Assembly: GCA_001725325.1 (NCBI GenBank)
Contig: MEFY01000001.1
Location: forward strand, 186,001-250,000
Origin: Leifsonia sp. SCN 70-46
Lineage (GTDB): Bacteria > Actinomycetota > Actinomycetes > Actinomycetales > Microbacteriaceae
Direction of reading: 5' to 3'
DNA: 64,000 bases
The notes beneath the pieces are model-generated. The model searched no databases and had not been told where the DNA came from. It saw only the letters and a program-made list of their open reading frames with translations. Every line of letters begins with the position of its first letter. Position 1 is the stretch's first letter. The translations under genes and the position numbers were made by a program. Of this stretch, positions 20,818 to 29,534 are shown piece after piece.

Positions 20818-21464
20818 TTGTCCGCCCCCACGAGGTCGCGGATCTGGTCGGCGGTGATGACGCCGTCCCTGACGATCCGCAGCTTGCCCTCGGGAGCGAG
20901 CAGTCCCGTCGCGTCGACGATCGTGGAGGCGAGCGTGCCGCCGGGGCCGTCGTCGAGGTAGAGGGCGACGCTGTCGCCGAGCATCCTCTCGGCCTCCTGG
21001 GCGGTCGTGGCCGCGGGCTGGCCCGTGAGGTTGGCGCTCGAGACGGCCAGCGGCCCGGTCTCCGAGAGCAGCTCGAGGGCGATGCGGCTCGACGGCATGC
21101 GCAGGGCGACGGTGCCGCGCGTCTCCCCCAGGTCCCACTGCAACGACGAGCGCGCGGGCAGGATGACCGTGAGGCCGCCCGGCCAGAACGCCGCGACGAG
21201 CTGCCGCACCTCGTCGGGGACGACCTCGGCGAGCGCGTCGAGGGTGGGGATGCCGGGGATGAGCACGGGCGGCGGCGACTGGCGCGTGCGCCCCTTCGCG
21301 TCGATGAGCTTCTGCACGGCCTCCGGCGAGAACGCGTCCGCCGCGACGCCGTACACGGTGTCGGTCGGGATGACGACGAGGTCGCCGCGGCCGATGGCGG
21401 TGCGCGCGAGCCGCATGCCGGTGAGGAGCTCGGCGTCGACCGAGCAGTCGTAGATGGGGGCCAT
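20808..21464 (-). CDS. L-threonylcarbamoyladenylate synthase (Sua5/YrdC)
   Basis: 218 aa. The YrdC domain motif DLVVIPTDTVYGVAADAFSP and KGRTRQSPPPVLI (substrate loop) and VSSANLTGQPA are typical. The enzyme makes threonylcarbamoyl-AMP from Thr, bicarbonate and ATP for the t6A37 tRNA modification. It lacks the Sua5 C-terminal domain, so it is the TsaC/YrdC-length form. In related genomes it follows prmC directly; here two HAD genes and a lipoprotein gene separate them. Confidence 0.93.
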   Translation of the reverse strand: MAPIYDCSVDAELLTGMRLARTAIGRGDLVVIPTDTVYGVAADAFSPEAVQKLIDAKGRTRQSPPPVLIPGIPTLDALAEVVPDEVRQLVAAFWPGGLTVILPARSSLQWDLGETRGTVALRMPSSRIALELLSETGPLAVSSANLTGQPAATTAQEAERMLGDSVALYLDDGPGGTLASTIVDATGLLAPEGKLRIVRDGVITADQIRDLVGADKCA

Positions 21465-21510
21465 GTCCCGTTCATCGTACCCGTCGGAACAGTGCGAGGA
21501 TTGAGTACCG

Positions 21511-22143
21511 GTGGACCTCTACTTCTTCGACCTCGACAAGACGCTCTACGCGTACGACTTCCGGTATCGCCTGCCCGAGCTCGCGCGGCTGAGCGGCGGA
21601 TCGCAGTACCAGCTCGCCAAGACGTGGTGGGCCGCGGGATGTGAGGCTCGCGCCGAGGCGGGCGAGTGGCCCAGCGCCGACGAGTACCTCGACGCGTTCG
21701 CCGCCACGACCGGCACCCGCCGTCTGAGCCTCGAGGAGTGGGCGTCCGCCCGCCGCCTCGCCATGACGCGCATCCCCGGCAGCATCGACGCCCTGCGCCG
21801 CGCCGCCGAGCTCGGCACCGTGTCGCTCCTGTCGAACAACCCCGCGGCGACGGCCGCCGCCCTGCCGCTCATCGCCCCCGACGTGGCGGAGATCCTCGGG
21901 CCGAACCGCCTCTTCAGCTACGAGCTCGGCGCCCGCAAGCCCGGCGAGGAGGTCTACCGCCGCGCGCTCGCGCACTACGGCGCCGACGCGGCCGACTGCT
22001 TCTTCGCCGACGACTCCGCCGCGAACGTGGCCGGGGCCCGGGCCGTGGGCATCACGGCGCACCAGCTCACCTCGCACGACGGGGTGTTCGACACGGATGC
22101 GCTGCTCGCGGCCATCGAGGGCTTCGCCGGGAGGCATCCATGA
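21511..22143 (+). CDS. HAD family hydrolase, tandem copy 1
   Basis: 210 aa. Haloacid-dehalogenase motifs are complete: DLYFFDLDKTLY (nucleophile Asp, acid Asp), SLLSNN (motif II), GARKPGEEVY (motif III Lys) and CFFADDSAANV (motif IV). A helical cap lies between motifs I and II, so it is subfamily I, related to small phosphatases such as pyrimidine 5'-nucleotidases. GTG at 21511 has GAGGA about 10 nt upstream. It overlaps copy 2 by ATGA and the two proteins align along their length, so they arose by duplication. Confidence 0.88.
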   Translation: MDLYFFDLDKTLYAYDFRYRLPELARLSGGSQYQLAKTWWAAGCEARAEAGEWPSADEYLDAFAATTGTRRLSLEEWASARRLAMTRIPGSIDALRRAAELGTVSLLSNNPAATAAALPLIAPDVAEILGPNRLFSYELGARKPGEEVYRRALAHYGADAADCFFADDSAANVAGARAVGITAHQLTSHDGVFDTDALLAAIEGFAGRHP

Positions 22144-22757
22144 CCCTGCTGTTCATCTTCGACATGGACGACGTGCTCTACGAGTACGACTGGCGCGTGC
22201 GCATGGCCGGCATGACCGACCTCACGGGCCTCTCGCTCGACGAGCTGCGCCGCCGGTGGTGGAACGACCGCGGCGAGTGGGCGGCCGAGGCCGGCGCGTA
22301 CCGCACGGGCGAGGAGTACCTCGCGGCGTTCCAGGCGGCGATCGGGCAGACCGTGGCCGAGGACGACTGGGTGCGCGTGCGCGGCGAGGCCATGACCGCG
22401 TGGCCGAAGTCGCTCGCGGCGGTGCGCCGCGCTTCCGAGCTCGGGCGCGTCACCCTGCTCACCAACAACGGCGCGCTCGTGGGCGAGCACCTCGCGACCC
22501 TCGCGCCCGAGCTCGTGCCGCTCTTCGGCGGCGAGCACCTCTTCACGTCGAGCCACTACGGCGCCCGCAAGCCCGACCCCGTGGTCTTCGAGCGCGTGCT
22601 CGAGGCGTACGGCACCGCGGCCGAGGACGCCTTCTTCGCGGACGACATGCGCGTCAACGTCGAGGGCGCCGAGAGCGTCGGCATCACGGCCTACCGCTTC
22701 GGCACGCCCGAGGGGCTGCTCGCCGCGATCGAGACGTTCGCGGCCTCCCGCGCCTGA
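22140..22757 (+). CDS. HAD family hydrolase, tandem copy 2
   Basis: 205 aa, paralogue of the gene just upstream. Motifs: LLFIFDMDDVLYEYD (I), TLLTNN (II), GARKPDPVVF (III), AFFADDMRVNV (IV). The cap region LSLDELRRRWWNDRGEWAAE parallels LAKTWWAAGCEARAEAGEW of copy 1. Probably a phosphatase acting on a small phosphorylated metabolite; the substrate is unknown. Two coupled, similar but not identical copies suggest a heterodimer or two related substrates. Its stop lies 9 nt from that of the convergent lipoprotein gene. Confidence 0.88.
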   Translation: MTLLFIFDMDDVLYEYDWRVRMAGMTDLTGLSLDELRRRWWNDRGEWAAEAGAYRTGEEYLAAFQAAIGQTVAEDDWVRVRGEAMTAWPKSLAAVRRASELGRVTLLTNNGALVGEHLATLAPELVPLFGGEHLFTSSHYGARKPDPVVFERVLEAYGTAAEDAFFADDMRVNVEGAESVGITAYRFGTPEGLLAAIETFAASRA

Positions 22758-22778
22758 GCCGCCGCGCTAGCGGCGCTC
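22756..22778. terminator. weak hairpin spanning two convergent stops
   Basis: GAG-C-CGCCGC-GCTA-GCGGCG-CTC forms a 9-bp stem with one bulged C and a GCTA loop, covering the 3' ends of the HAD gene and the convergent lipoprotein gene. There is no T-tract, so termination is only a possibility. Confidence 0.3.
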
Positions 22779-23465
22779 GACCGAGCCTGAGCCCGAGATG
22801 TCCTGCGTGACCTCGGGGCGGCCGACATACTCGACGGAGCCCGCGCCGGAGATCGACACCTCGAGGGTCGACGAGGCGGCGACGACGAGGTCGCCCGATC
22901 CGTCGAGGTCGATGGTCACGCGCTTCGCGTCGAGGTCGTCGGACCGCACGTCGGCGGAGCCGTCGATCGAGAGCGCGAAGTCGTCCGTGCGCCCGTCGAG
23001 GCGCACGTCGGCCGAGCCGCTGATGTCGATGCTCAGGGTCGTGGTGTCGATGTCGGAGATGACGAGGTCGCCCGAGCCGTTCACATCGATGTCGAGGGAG
23101 TCGCCGGGCACGTCCGAGCGCACGTCGCCCGACCCGTTGATCTCGAGGCCCTCGAGGCTCGGCAGGGTGAGTTCGTAGCTGATGCGGCCGAGCAGGATGC
23201 CCGGGGTGCCGGGCGTCACGCCGAGCACGAGCGTGCCGCCCGTGACCGTCGACGTGAGGCGGTCGAGCACGGCCTGCGGCGCGTGGATGACGAGCGACGG
23301 CTCGCCCTCGCTGATCGTGAGCTCGCCCGACGTGTCGAGCTCGACCATCGTCGCGACGTCGATGTCGCGCTCCTCGGAGACGACCGGTCCGCGCGGGGCG
23401 AACGCGCACCCGGAGAGCGCGACGACGGTGAGGGCGGGCAGGGCGATGACGGGGAGCAGGCGCAT
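22767..23465 (-). CDS. GIN-domain (DUF2807) lipoprotein
   Basis: 232 aa. A lipoprotein signal with lipobox LSGC ends at about Cys21, so the protein should be anchored to the outer face of the membrane. The rest carries repeated strands such as INGSGDVRSD, VNGSGDLVISD, ISGSADVRLD and IDGSADVRSD, the single-stranded beta-helix of the GIN/DUF2807 (putative auto-transporter adhesin head) family, probably structural or adhesive. TACGCT lies 6 nt upstream of the ATG (leaderless). No functional partner is visible. Confidence 0.85.
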   Translation of the reverse strand: MRLLPVIALPALTVVALSGCAFAPRGPVVSEERDIDVATMVELDTSGELTISEGEPSLVIHAPQAVLDRLTSTVTGGTLVLGVTPGTPGILLGRISYELTLPSLEGLEINGSGDVRSDVPGDSLDIDVNGSGDLVISDIDTTTLSIDISGSADVRLDGRTDDFALSIDGSADVRSDDLDAKRVTIDLDGSGDLVVAASSTLEVSISGAGSVEYVGRPEVTQDISGSGSVERR

Positions 23466-23471
23466 GGCTCC

Positions 23472-23477
23472 AGCGTA
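23472..23477 (-). promoter_or_regulatory. leaderless -10 box TACGCT for GIN lipoprotein
   Basis: TACGCT followed by 6 nt and the ATG at 23465 on the minus strand. A GGAG immediately before the ATG is too close to act as ribosome-binding site. Confidence 0.45.
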
Positions 23478-23521
23478 GGAACGCGGCGCGAGCGGCACCC
23501 GGGGGCAGACCCCCGGAATCG

Positions 23522-24379
23522 TCAGGGGGCCAGCGCCGTCGTGGCCCGGTCCCGGCCGAGCAGGTCGCGGTGGTGGGCGACGGCCGTCCAGCCGTCGGCG
23601 CGCAGCAGGTCGCCGATCGCGGCGGCCTGCAGCTCGCCGTGCTCGAGCACGAGCATCCCGCCGCGCCGCAGCAGGGCGAGCGCGCGTCGTGACACGGTCC
23701 GCACGACGTCGAGGCCGTCCTCTCCCCCGTACAGCGCGAGCTCGGGGTCGAACAGGCGCACCTCGGGGTCGCGCGGGATCGCGCCGACCGGGATGTACGG
23801 CGGGTTCGAGATGACCACGTCGACGGTGCCGTCGAGCTCGGGCAGGGCGTCGGCGAGGTCGGCGTGCACGGCTGTCGCGTTGGCGGAGCCGACGGCGTCG
23901 AAGTTGCGCCGCGTCCAGGGGAAGGCGAGCGGCGAGACCTCGACGCCCCACACGCGCGCGTGCGGCACCTCGGTGGCCATGGCGAGCGCGATGGCGCCGC
24001 TGCCCGTGCCGAGGTCGACCCCGATCGGCCGGGGCGACGCGGTCGCGGCCAGGGCGTCGATGGCGTACTGCACGACGGTCTCGGTCTCGGGCCGCGGCAC
24101 GAACACGCCGGGCCCGACGGCGAGCTCGAGCCTGCGGAAGTGCGCCACCCCCGTGATGTGCTGCAGCGGCTCGCGCGCCGCGCGGCGCCGCACGAGCTCC
24201 TCGACCGCCGAGGCGGTGGCGTCGTCGACGTCGGCACCGGTGACGGCCTTCGCCTGCACCCCGCCCCGGCTGAGGCCGAGCGCGTGGCCGAGCAGGAGCT
24301 CGGCATCCACGCGCCCGTTGTGGATGCCCGCCGCCTCGAGCGCCGCTGCCGACGCGTCGAGGAGCTCGGCTACCGTCAC
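23522..24379 (-). CDS. prmC: release factor glutamine methyltransferase PrmC
   Basis: 285 aa. The N-terminal helical domain is followed by a SAM-dependent methyltransferase: [16 protein letters not shown] (motif I) and [15 protein letters not shown] (the NPPY motif contacting the target glutamine). It methylates the GGQ glutamine of RF1 and RF2. GTG at 24379 overlaps the prfA stop by GTGA, so it is translated together with its substrate RF1. Confidence 0.96.
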   Translation of the reverse strand: MTVAELLDASAAALEAAGIHNGRVDAELLLGHALGLSRGGVQAKAVTGADVDDATASAVEELVRRRAAREPLQHITGVAHFRRLELAVGPGVFVPRPETETVVQYAIDALAATASPRPIGVDLGTGSGAIALAMATEVPHARVWGVEVSPLAFPWTRRNFDAVGSANATAVHADLADALPELDGTVDVVISNPPYIPVGAIPRDPEVRLFDPELALYGGEDGLDVVRTVSRRALALLRRGGMLVLEHGELQAAAIGDLLRADGWTAVAHHRDLLGRDRATTALAP

Positions 24380-25455
24380 GCCTCGGTGCCGAGGGCCTCG
24401 AGGCGCGACTCCTCGTCCGCGAGGATCGCGGACTGGATGACGGGCTCGAGCGCGCCGTTCATGACGGCGTCGAGGTTGTAGGCCTTGTAGCCCGTGCGGT
24501 GGTCGGCGATGCGGTTCTCGGGGAAGTTGTACGTGCGGATGCGCTCGGAGCGGTCCATGGTGCGGATCTGCCCCTTGCGGAACTCCGCGGCCTCGGCGTC
24601 CGCCTCCTCCTGGTAGCGGGCGAGGATGCGCGCGCGCAGCACGCGCATGCCGGCCTCGCGGTTCTGCAGCTGCGACTTCTCGTTCTGCATGGCCACGACG
24701 ATGCCCGTGGGGATGTGCGTGATGCGCACGGCGGAGTCGGTCGTGTTGACCGACTGGCCGCCGGGGCCGCTCGAGCGGTACACGTCGATCTTGAGGTCGT
24801 TCTGGTTGATCTCGACCTCTTCGGGCTCGTCGACCTCGGGGAAGACGAGCACGCCCGCGGCGGACGTGTGGATGCGGCCCTGCGACTCGGTCGCCGGGAC
24901 GCGCTGCACGCGGTGCACGCCGCCCTCGTACTTGAGGTGCGCCCACACGCCGTCCGCGGGGTCGGACGAGGAGCCCTTGAACGCGACCTGCACGTCCTTG
25001 ATGCCGCCGAGGTCGCTCGAGGTCTGCTCGATGATCTCGGTCTTCCACTTCTTCGACTCCGCGTAGTGCAGGTACATGCGCAGGAGGTCGCCCGCGAACA
25101 GCGCGGACTCCGCGCCGCCCTCGCCCATCTTGATCTCCATGATCACGTCGCGCGCATCGTTGGGGTCGCGCGGGATCAGCAGGCGCCGCAGCTTCTCCTC
25201 GGCGAGCTCGAGCTGCTCCGTGAGGCCGGGGAGCTCCGCCGCGAACGACGCGTCCTCCGCCGCCATCTCGGTCGCCGCCTCGATGTCGTCGGTGAGCGTG
25301 CGCCACTCGTGGTACGCCGCGACGATGCGCGCGAGCTCCGCGTAGCGCCGGTTCACCTTCTTCGAGCGGGCCGGATCAGAGTGGAGGTCCGGGTCCGAGA
25401 GCTGGACCTGGAGCTCGTCATGTTCGGCCAGCAGCGACTGCACTGACTCGAACAC
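24376..25455 (-). CDS. prfA: peptide chain release factor 1
   Basis: 359 aa. [19 protein letters not shown] carries the GGQ that triggers peptidyl-tRNA hydrolysis, and the PxT-type codon-recognition loop reads [14 protein letters not shown], the RF1 form that recognises UAG and UAA. GTG at 25455 begins 2 nt after the rho stop, placing it in the rho-prfA-prmC operon. The window uses many TAG stops, which this factor must read. Confidence 0.97.
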   Translation of the reverse strand: MFESVQSLLAEHDELQVQLSDPDLHSDPARSKKVNRRYAELARIVAAYHEWRTLTDDIEAATEMAAEDASFAAELPGLTEQLELAEEKLRRLLIPRDPNDARDVIMEIKMGEGGAESALFAGDLLRMYLHYAESKKWKTEIIEQTSSDLGGIKDVQVAFKGSSSDPADGVWAHLKYEGGVHRVQRVPATESQGRIHTSAAGVLVFPEVDEPEEVEINQNDLKIDVYRSSGPGGQSVNTTDSAVRITHIPTGIVVAMQNEKSQLQNREAGMRVLRARILARYQEEADAEAAEFRKGQIRTMDRSERIRTYNFPENRIADHRTGYKAYNLDAVMNGALEPVIQSAILADEESRLEALGTEA

Positions 25456-25457
25456 GA

Positions 25458-27368
25458 TCAGTCCTTGGCGCCGGGCAGCGACTTCTGCACCTGCATGAGG
25501 AACTCGACGTTCGTCGAGGTCTCCTTGAGGCGCCCCAGCACGGTCTCGAGGGCCTGCTGCTGGTCGAGGCCGGCGAGCGCGCGGCGCAGGCCCCACGTGA
25601 CCTTGACCTCGTCGGCGCCCATGAGCATCTCCTCGCGGCGGGTGCCGGAGGCGTTGACGTCGACGGCGGGGAAGATGCGCTTGTCGGCGAGCTGGCGCGA
25701 GAGGCGCAGCTCCATGTTGCCGGTGCCCTTGAACTCCTCGAAGATCACCTCGTCCATCTTCGAGCCCGTCTCGACGAGGGCCGTGGCGATGATGGTGAGC
25801 GAGCCGCCCTCCTCGATGTTGCGCGCGGCGCCGAAGAAGCGCTTGGGCGGGTAGAGCGCCGACGAGTCGACGCCGCCCGACAGCACGCGGCCCGAGGCGG
25901 GCGCGGAGAGGTTGTAGGCGCGGCCGAGGCGCGTGATCGAGTCGAGCAGCACGACGACGTCGTGGCCCAGCTCGACGAGGCGCTTGGCGCGCTCGATGGC
26001 GAGCTCGGCGACCGTCGTGTGGTCCTCGGCGGGGCGGTCGAACGTCGAGGCGATGACCTCGCCCTTGACCGTGCGCTGCATGTCGGTGACCTCTTCGGGG
26101 CGCTCGTCGACGAGCACGACCATGAGGTGGACCTCGGGGTTGTTCTTCGAGATCGCGTTGGCGATCGCCTGCAGCACGAGCGTCTTGCCCGCCTTGGGCG
26201 GCGAGACGATGAGGCCGCGCTGGCCCTTGCCGATGGGCGACACGAGGTCGATGATGCGGGTCGAGAGCTTGGTCGACTCCGTCTCGAGGCGCAGGCGCTC
26301 CTGCGGGTAGAGCGGGGTGAGCTTGCCGAACTCGACGCGGTTCGCGGCCTCGTCGACGCCGAGCCCGTTGATCGAGTCGATGCGCACGATGGCGTTGTAC
26401 TTCTGGCGGCCCTGCTGGTTGTCACCCTCGCGCGGCTGGCGGATCGCGCCGACGACGGCGTCGCCCTTGCGCAGGTTGTACTTCTTGACCTGGCCGAGCG
26501 AGACGTACACGTCGTTGTTGCCGGGCAGGTAGCCCGACGTGCGCACGAACGCGTAGTTGTCGAGCACGTCGAGGATGCCCGCCACCGGGATGAGCACGTC
26601 GTCCTCGGTGATCTCGGGCTCGAAGTCGTCCCCGAGGGCGCCGCGGCCGCGCTTGCGGTCGCGGAAGCGGTTGCGGCCGGAGCGCTCGCCGTCCTGCTCG
26701 CCCTGGTCCGCACGCTGCTGCTGGCCGTTGCGGTTGTTCTGCTGGCCGCCGTTGTTCTGCTGGCCGTTCTGCTGCTGGTTGTTGTTCTGCTGCTGGCCGT
26801 TGCCGCCGCCGTTGCGGTTGCGGTTGCGGTTGCGCGACGAGCGGGTCGAGCCGCCCTCCTCGCCCTGCTCGGCATCCTCGCCGGCGCGGGCCTCTGGCGC
26901 ATCCTCGCCGACGGCGACGTCGGCGGGGGTCGGGTCCTCGAGGCCGGACTCGGCCTGCGCGGCGTGCGAGCGTGCGGAGCGCGGGGCGCGCTTCTCGGCC
27001 GGGGCCTCCTCGACGGGGGCCGCGGCGGCGGGCGCCTCGACCGGCTCGGCGGCCGGCTCGGCAACCGGCTCGACGACGGGGGCGCCGGCGCCCACGCTCG
27101 CGGCGGCGATCGCCTCGGTGTCGGCGCTCGTCACGCGGCGCGACGCGCGCTTGCGCACCGCGACGGGCTCCTGCGGGGCCGCCTCCTCGGCGGGAACCTG
27201 CACGCCGTCGACGGGCTCGGTGGTGTTGTCCTGGTTCTCGTTGATCGCGTCCACGAGGTCTCCTTTGCGAAGTTTCGATGCGCCGCTGATGCCCAGCGAG
27301 CTGGCGAGAGCCTGGAGCTCCGCGAGCTTGAGGGCGCTCAGATCGGCGCGGGTGTTGACGTCAGTCAC
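25458..27368 (-). CDS. rho: transcription termination factor Rho with N-terminal insert
   Basis: 636 aa. A Rho N-terminal helix bundle ([20 protein letters not shown]) is followed by a long Ala/Pro/Glu linker, then a low-complexity stretch of Arg/Asn and Gln/Asn/Gly (about residues 175-245). The cold-shock RNA-binding domain ([19 protein letters not shown]) and RecA-type ATPase (Walker [15 protein letters not shown]-loop and R-loop region) follow. Inserts between the N-domain and RNA-binding domain are known in actinobacterial Rho and add RNA affinity. GTG at 27368 is chosen; the ribosome-binding site AAAGGA lies in a small hairpin loop upstream. Confidence 0.96.
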   Translation of the reverse strand: MTDVNTRADLSALKLAELQALASSLGISGASKLRKGDLVDAINENQDNTTEPVDGVQVPAEEAAPQEPVAVRKRASRRVTSADTEAIAAASVGAGAPVVEPVAEPAAEPVEAPAAAAPVEEAPAEKRAPRSARSHAAQAESGLEDPTPADVAVGEDAPEARAGEDAEQGEEGGSTRSSRNRNRNRNGGGNGQQQNNNQQQNGQQNNGGQQNNRNGQQQRADQGEQDGERSGRNRFRDRKRGRGALGDDFEPEITEDDVLIPVAGILDVLDNYAFVRTSGYLPGNNDVYVSLGQVKKYNLRKGDAVVGAIRQPREGDNQQGRQKYNAIVRIDSINGLGVDEAANRVEFGKLTPLYPQERLRLETESTKLSTRIIDLVSPIGKGQRGLIVSPPKAGKTLVLQAIANAISKNNPEVHLMVVLVDERPEEVTDMQRTVKGEVIASTFDRPAEDHTTVAELAIERAKRLVELGHDVVVLLDSITRLGRAYNLSAPASGRVLSGGVDSSALYPPKRFFGAARNIEEGGSLTIIATALVETGSKMDEVIFEEFKGTGNMELRLSRQLADKRIFPAVDVNASGTRREEMLMGADEVKVTWGLRRALAGLDQQQALETVLGRLKETSTNVEFLMQVQKSLPGAKD

Positions 27369-27373
27369 TACTT

Positions 27374-27387
27374 GGGGTCCTTTCCCC
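27374..27387 (-). promoter_or_regulatory. rho leader hairpin with RBS in loop
   Basis: On the minus strand GGGG-AAAGGA-CCCC puts the rho Shine-Dalgarno AAAGGA in the loop of a 4-bp stem, 9 nt before the GTG. With a second hairpin CCCGC-CTAC-GCGGG at 27401-27414 it marks a structured leader of about 130 nt between thrB and rho. A regulatory role is inference. Confidence 0.3.
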
Positions 27388-27498
27388 TGACCGACCGATT
27401 CCCGCGTAGGCGGGTACGGTTCGGCGGAGAGCTGCCCCCGGGCCTGCATGCGCGGATGCGCAGCGATGATGCCGGAGGGTTGAGATGCGGCCGGGAGG

Positions 27499-28443
27499 CT
27501 ACGAGCGGGTCGGAGCTTCTACCTGGTGCGTCATCACTGTAGCACCTTTGAAGTCCACGGCCAGCAGGAGCGACTGCCACGTGCCGCGCGCGTTGGCGGC
27601 CACGAGCTCCGCGGCGACGAGCCGCTGGGCGGGGTCGTCGGCGAGCACGAGGATGGACGGGCCCGCCCCCGAGACGACCGCGGCGAGGCCGTGGTCGCGC
27701 AGGGTGTGCACGAGGGCGCTCGTCTCGGGCATGGCGCTCGCGCGGTAGTCCTGGTGCAGCTTGTCCTCGGTCGCCTGCAGCAGCAGCTCGGGGCTCTGCG
27801 TGAGCGCGGCGATGAGCAGCGCGGAGCGCGACACGTTGAAGACGGCGTCGGCGTAGGGCACCGACGCGGGCTGGAGGCTGCGTGCGAGCGCCGTCGAGAC
27901 GCTGTGGTCGGGCACGCACACGAGCGGGGAGACGCCGCGGTGCACGATGAGCTTCTTCGCGCGTGGGCCCTGCGGGGTCGTCCACGCGATGGTGAGGCCG
28001 CCGAAGAGGGCGGGCGCCACGTTGTCGGGGTGCCCTTCGAGCTCCGTCGCGATGACGAGCATCCTGTCGAGGTCGAGCTCGACGACGCCCTCGAGGAGGC
28101 CCTTCGCGGCCATGACGCCCGAGACGATCGCGGCGGCCGACGAGCCGAGCCCGCTGCCGTGCGCGATGACGTTGGTGGCGTCGAGGCGCAGGCCGGGCAT
28201 GGGCTGGCCGACGCTGTCGAACGTGTACCGGATGGCGCGCGCGACGAGGTTGGTGCCGTCGGTGGGCACCTCGCCCCTGCCCACGCCCGTGACCTCGACG
28301 TGCACGCCGTCGCCCTCGACGACGGTGACCCGCAGCTCGTCGTAGAGCGCGAGCGCGAGCCCGAGCGTGTCGAAGCCCGGCCCGAGGTTCGCCGACGTGG
28401 CCGGAACCCTGACCGTGGCCGCGAGACCGACGGGAAGGGTCAT
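27499..28443 (-). CDS. thrB: homoserine kinase
   Basis: 314 aa GHMP kinase. VRVPATSANLGPGFDTLGLA is the N-terminal signature, VIAHGSGLGSSAAAIVSGV the phosphate-binding GSGLGSSAA motif, and VVSGAGPSILVL the C-terminal motif. It phosphorylates homoserine for threonine synthesis. ATG at 28443 is 1 nt after the thrC stop; an ATG four codons upstream lies within thrC. Confidence 0.96.
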   Translation of the reverse strand: MTLPVGLAATVRVPATSANLGPGFDTLGLALALYDELRVTVVEGDGVHVEVTGVGRGEVPTDGTNLVARAIRYTFDSVGQPMPGLRLDATNVIAHGSGLGSSAAAIVSGVMAAKGLLEGVVELDLDRMLVIATELEGHPDNVAPALFGGLTIAWTTPQGPRAKKLIVHRGVSPLVCVPDHSVSTALARSLQPASVPYADAVFNVSRSALLIAALTQSPELLLQATEDKLHQDYRASAMPETSALVHTLRDHGLAAVVSGAGPSILVLADDPAQRLVAAELVAANARGTWQSLLLAVDFKGATVMTHQVEAPTRS

Positions 28444-28444
28444 G

Positions 28445-29530
28445 CTAGGCCTCAACCGCGGTGCCCAGCCCGAGCACGCCCGCGATCTCGCCGATGTCGG
28501 TGGAGACGACGGTCGGCTTGACGTCGGAGCCGTCCGCGGCGCGGAGCGCCCACTGCGGGTCTTTGAGGCCGTGCCCCGTGACCGTGAGCACGACCGTGGC
28601 GCCCTTGGGGATCTCTCCGGCCTCCGCGCGCTCGAGCAGGCCGGCGACGCTGATGGCCGAGGCGGGCTCGACGAACACGCCGACCTCCGAGGAGAGGATG
28701 CGGTGCGCCTCGAGGATCTTCTCGTCGCTGATCGCGCCGAAGTAGCCGTTGCTGTGCTCGCGCGCGGCGATCGCGAGCTCCCACGACGCGGGGTTGCCGA
28801 TGCGGATGGCGCTCGCGATCGTGTCGGGGTCCTTCACGACGTGGCCCACGACGATGGGCGCGCTGCCCGCGGCCTGGAAGCCGAACATCCGGGGCATCTT
28901 CGTGGTGATGCCGCGCTCGAGCTCCTCGTTGTAGCCGCGGTGGTATGCGGTGTAGTTGCCGGCGTTGCCGACGGGGATGAAGTGGAAGTCCGGTGCGTCC
29001 TCGAGCACCTCGACGACCTCGAAGGCCGCGGTCTTCTGGCCCTCGATGCGGTCGTTGTTCACCGAGTTGACGAGGTGCACGGGGTAGTTGGCGGCGAGGT
29101 CGCGCGCGATGTCGAGGCAGTCGTCGAAGTTGCCCTGCACCTGCAGCAGCTCGGCGCCGTGCGCGATGGCCTGGGCGAGCTTGCCCATGGCGATCTTGCC
29201 CTCCGGCACGAGCACCGCGGCCGTGATGCCCGCGTGCGTCGCGTAGGCGGCGGCCGAGGCCGACGTGTTGCCGGTCGAGGCGCAGATGATGGCCTTCGCG
29301 CCGTGCTCGACGGCCTTCGAGACGGCCATGGTCATGCCGCGGTCCTTGAACGAGCCCGTGGGGTTCATGCCCTCGAACTTGACCCACACGCGCGCGCCCG
29401 TACGGCGCGACAGGGCGTCGGCGGGGATGAGCGGGGTGCCGCCCTCCCCCAGGGTGACGATCGGCGTCGCCTCCGAGATGTCGAGACGGTCGGCATACTC
29501 GCGGAGGACTCCGCGCCATTGGTGGGCCAC
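28445..29530 (-). CDS. thrC: threonine synthase
   Basis: 361 aa, the short class-I-like actinobacterial form. The PLP lysine is in NPTGSFKDRGMTMAV and the phosphate-binding loop is VGNAGNYTAYHRGY. It converts O-phosphohomoserine to threonine. GTG at 29530 (MAHQWRGVLREYADRL) lies 4 nt past the hom stop. It sits in the lysA-hom-thrC-thrB operon of aspartate-family synthesis. Confidence 0.96.
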   Translation of the reverse strand: MAHQWRGVLREYADRLDISEATPIVTLGEGGTPLIPADALSRRTGARVWVKFEGMNPTGSFKDRGMTMAVSKAVEHGAKAIICASTGNTSASAAAYATHAGITAAVLVPEGKIAMGKLAQAIAHGAELLQVQGNFDDCLDIARDLAANYPVHLVNSVNNDRIEGQKTAAFEVVEVLEDAPDFHFIPVGNAGNYTAYHRGYNEELERGITTKMPRMFGFQAAGSAPIVVGHVVKDPDTIASAIRIGNPASWELAIAAREHSNGYFGAISDEKILEAHRILSSEVGVFVEPASAISVAGLLERAEAGEIPKGATVVLTVTGHGLKDPQWALRAADGSDVKPTVVSTDIGEIAGVLGLGTAVEA

Positions 29531-29534
29531 TTGG

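Noticed and set aside
26680-26850. Repeats in rho as CRISPR or tandem-repeat array
   Set aside because: They encode in-frame Asn/Gln/Arg runs of Rho, have no spacers and no cas genes nearby.
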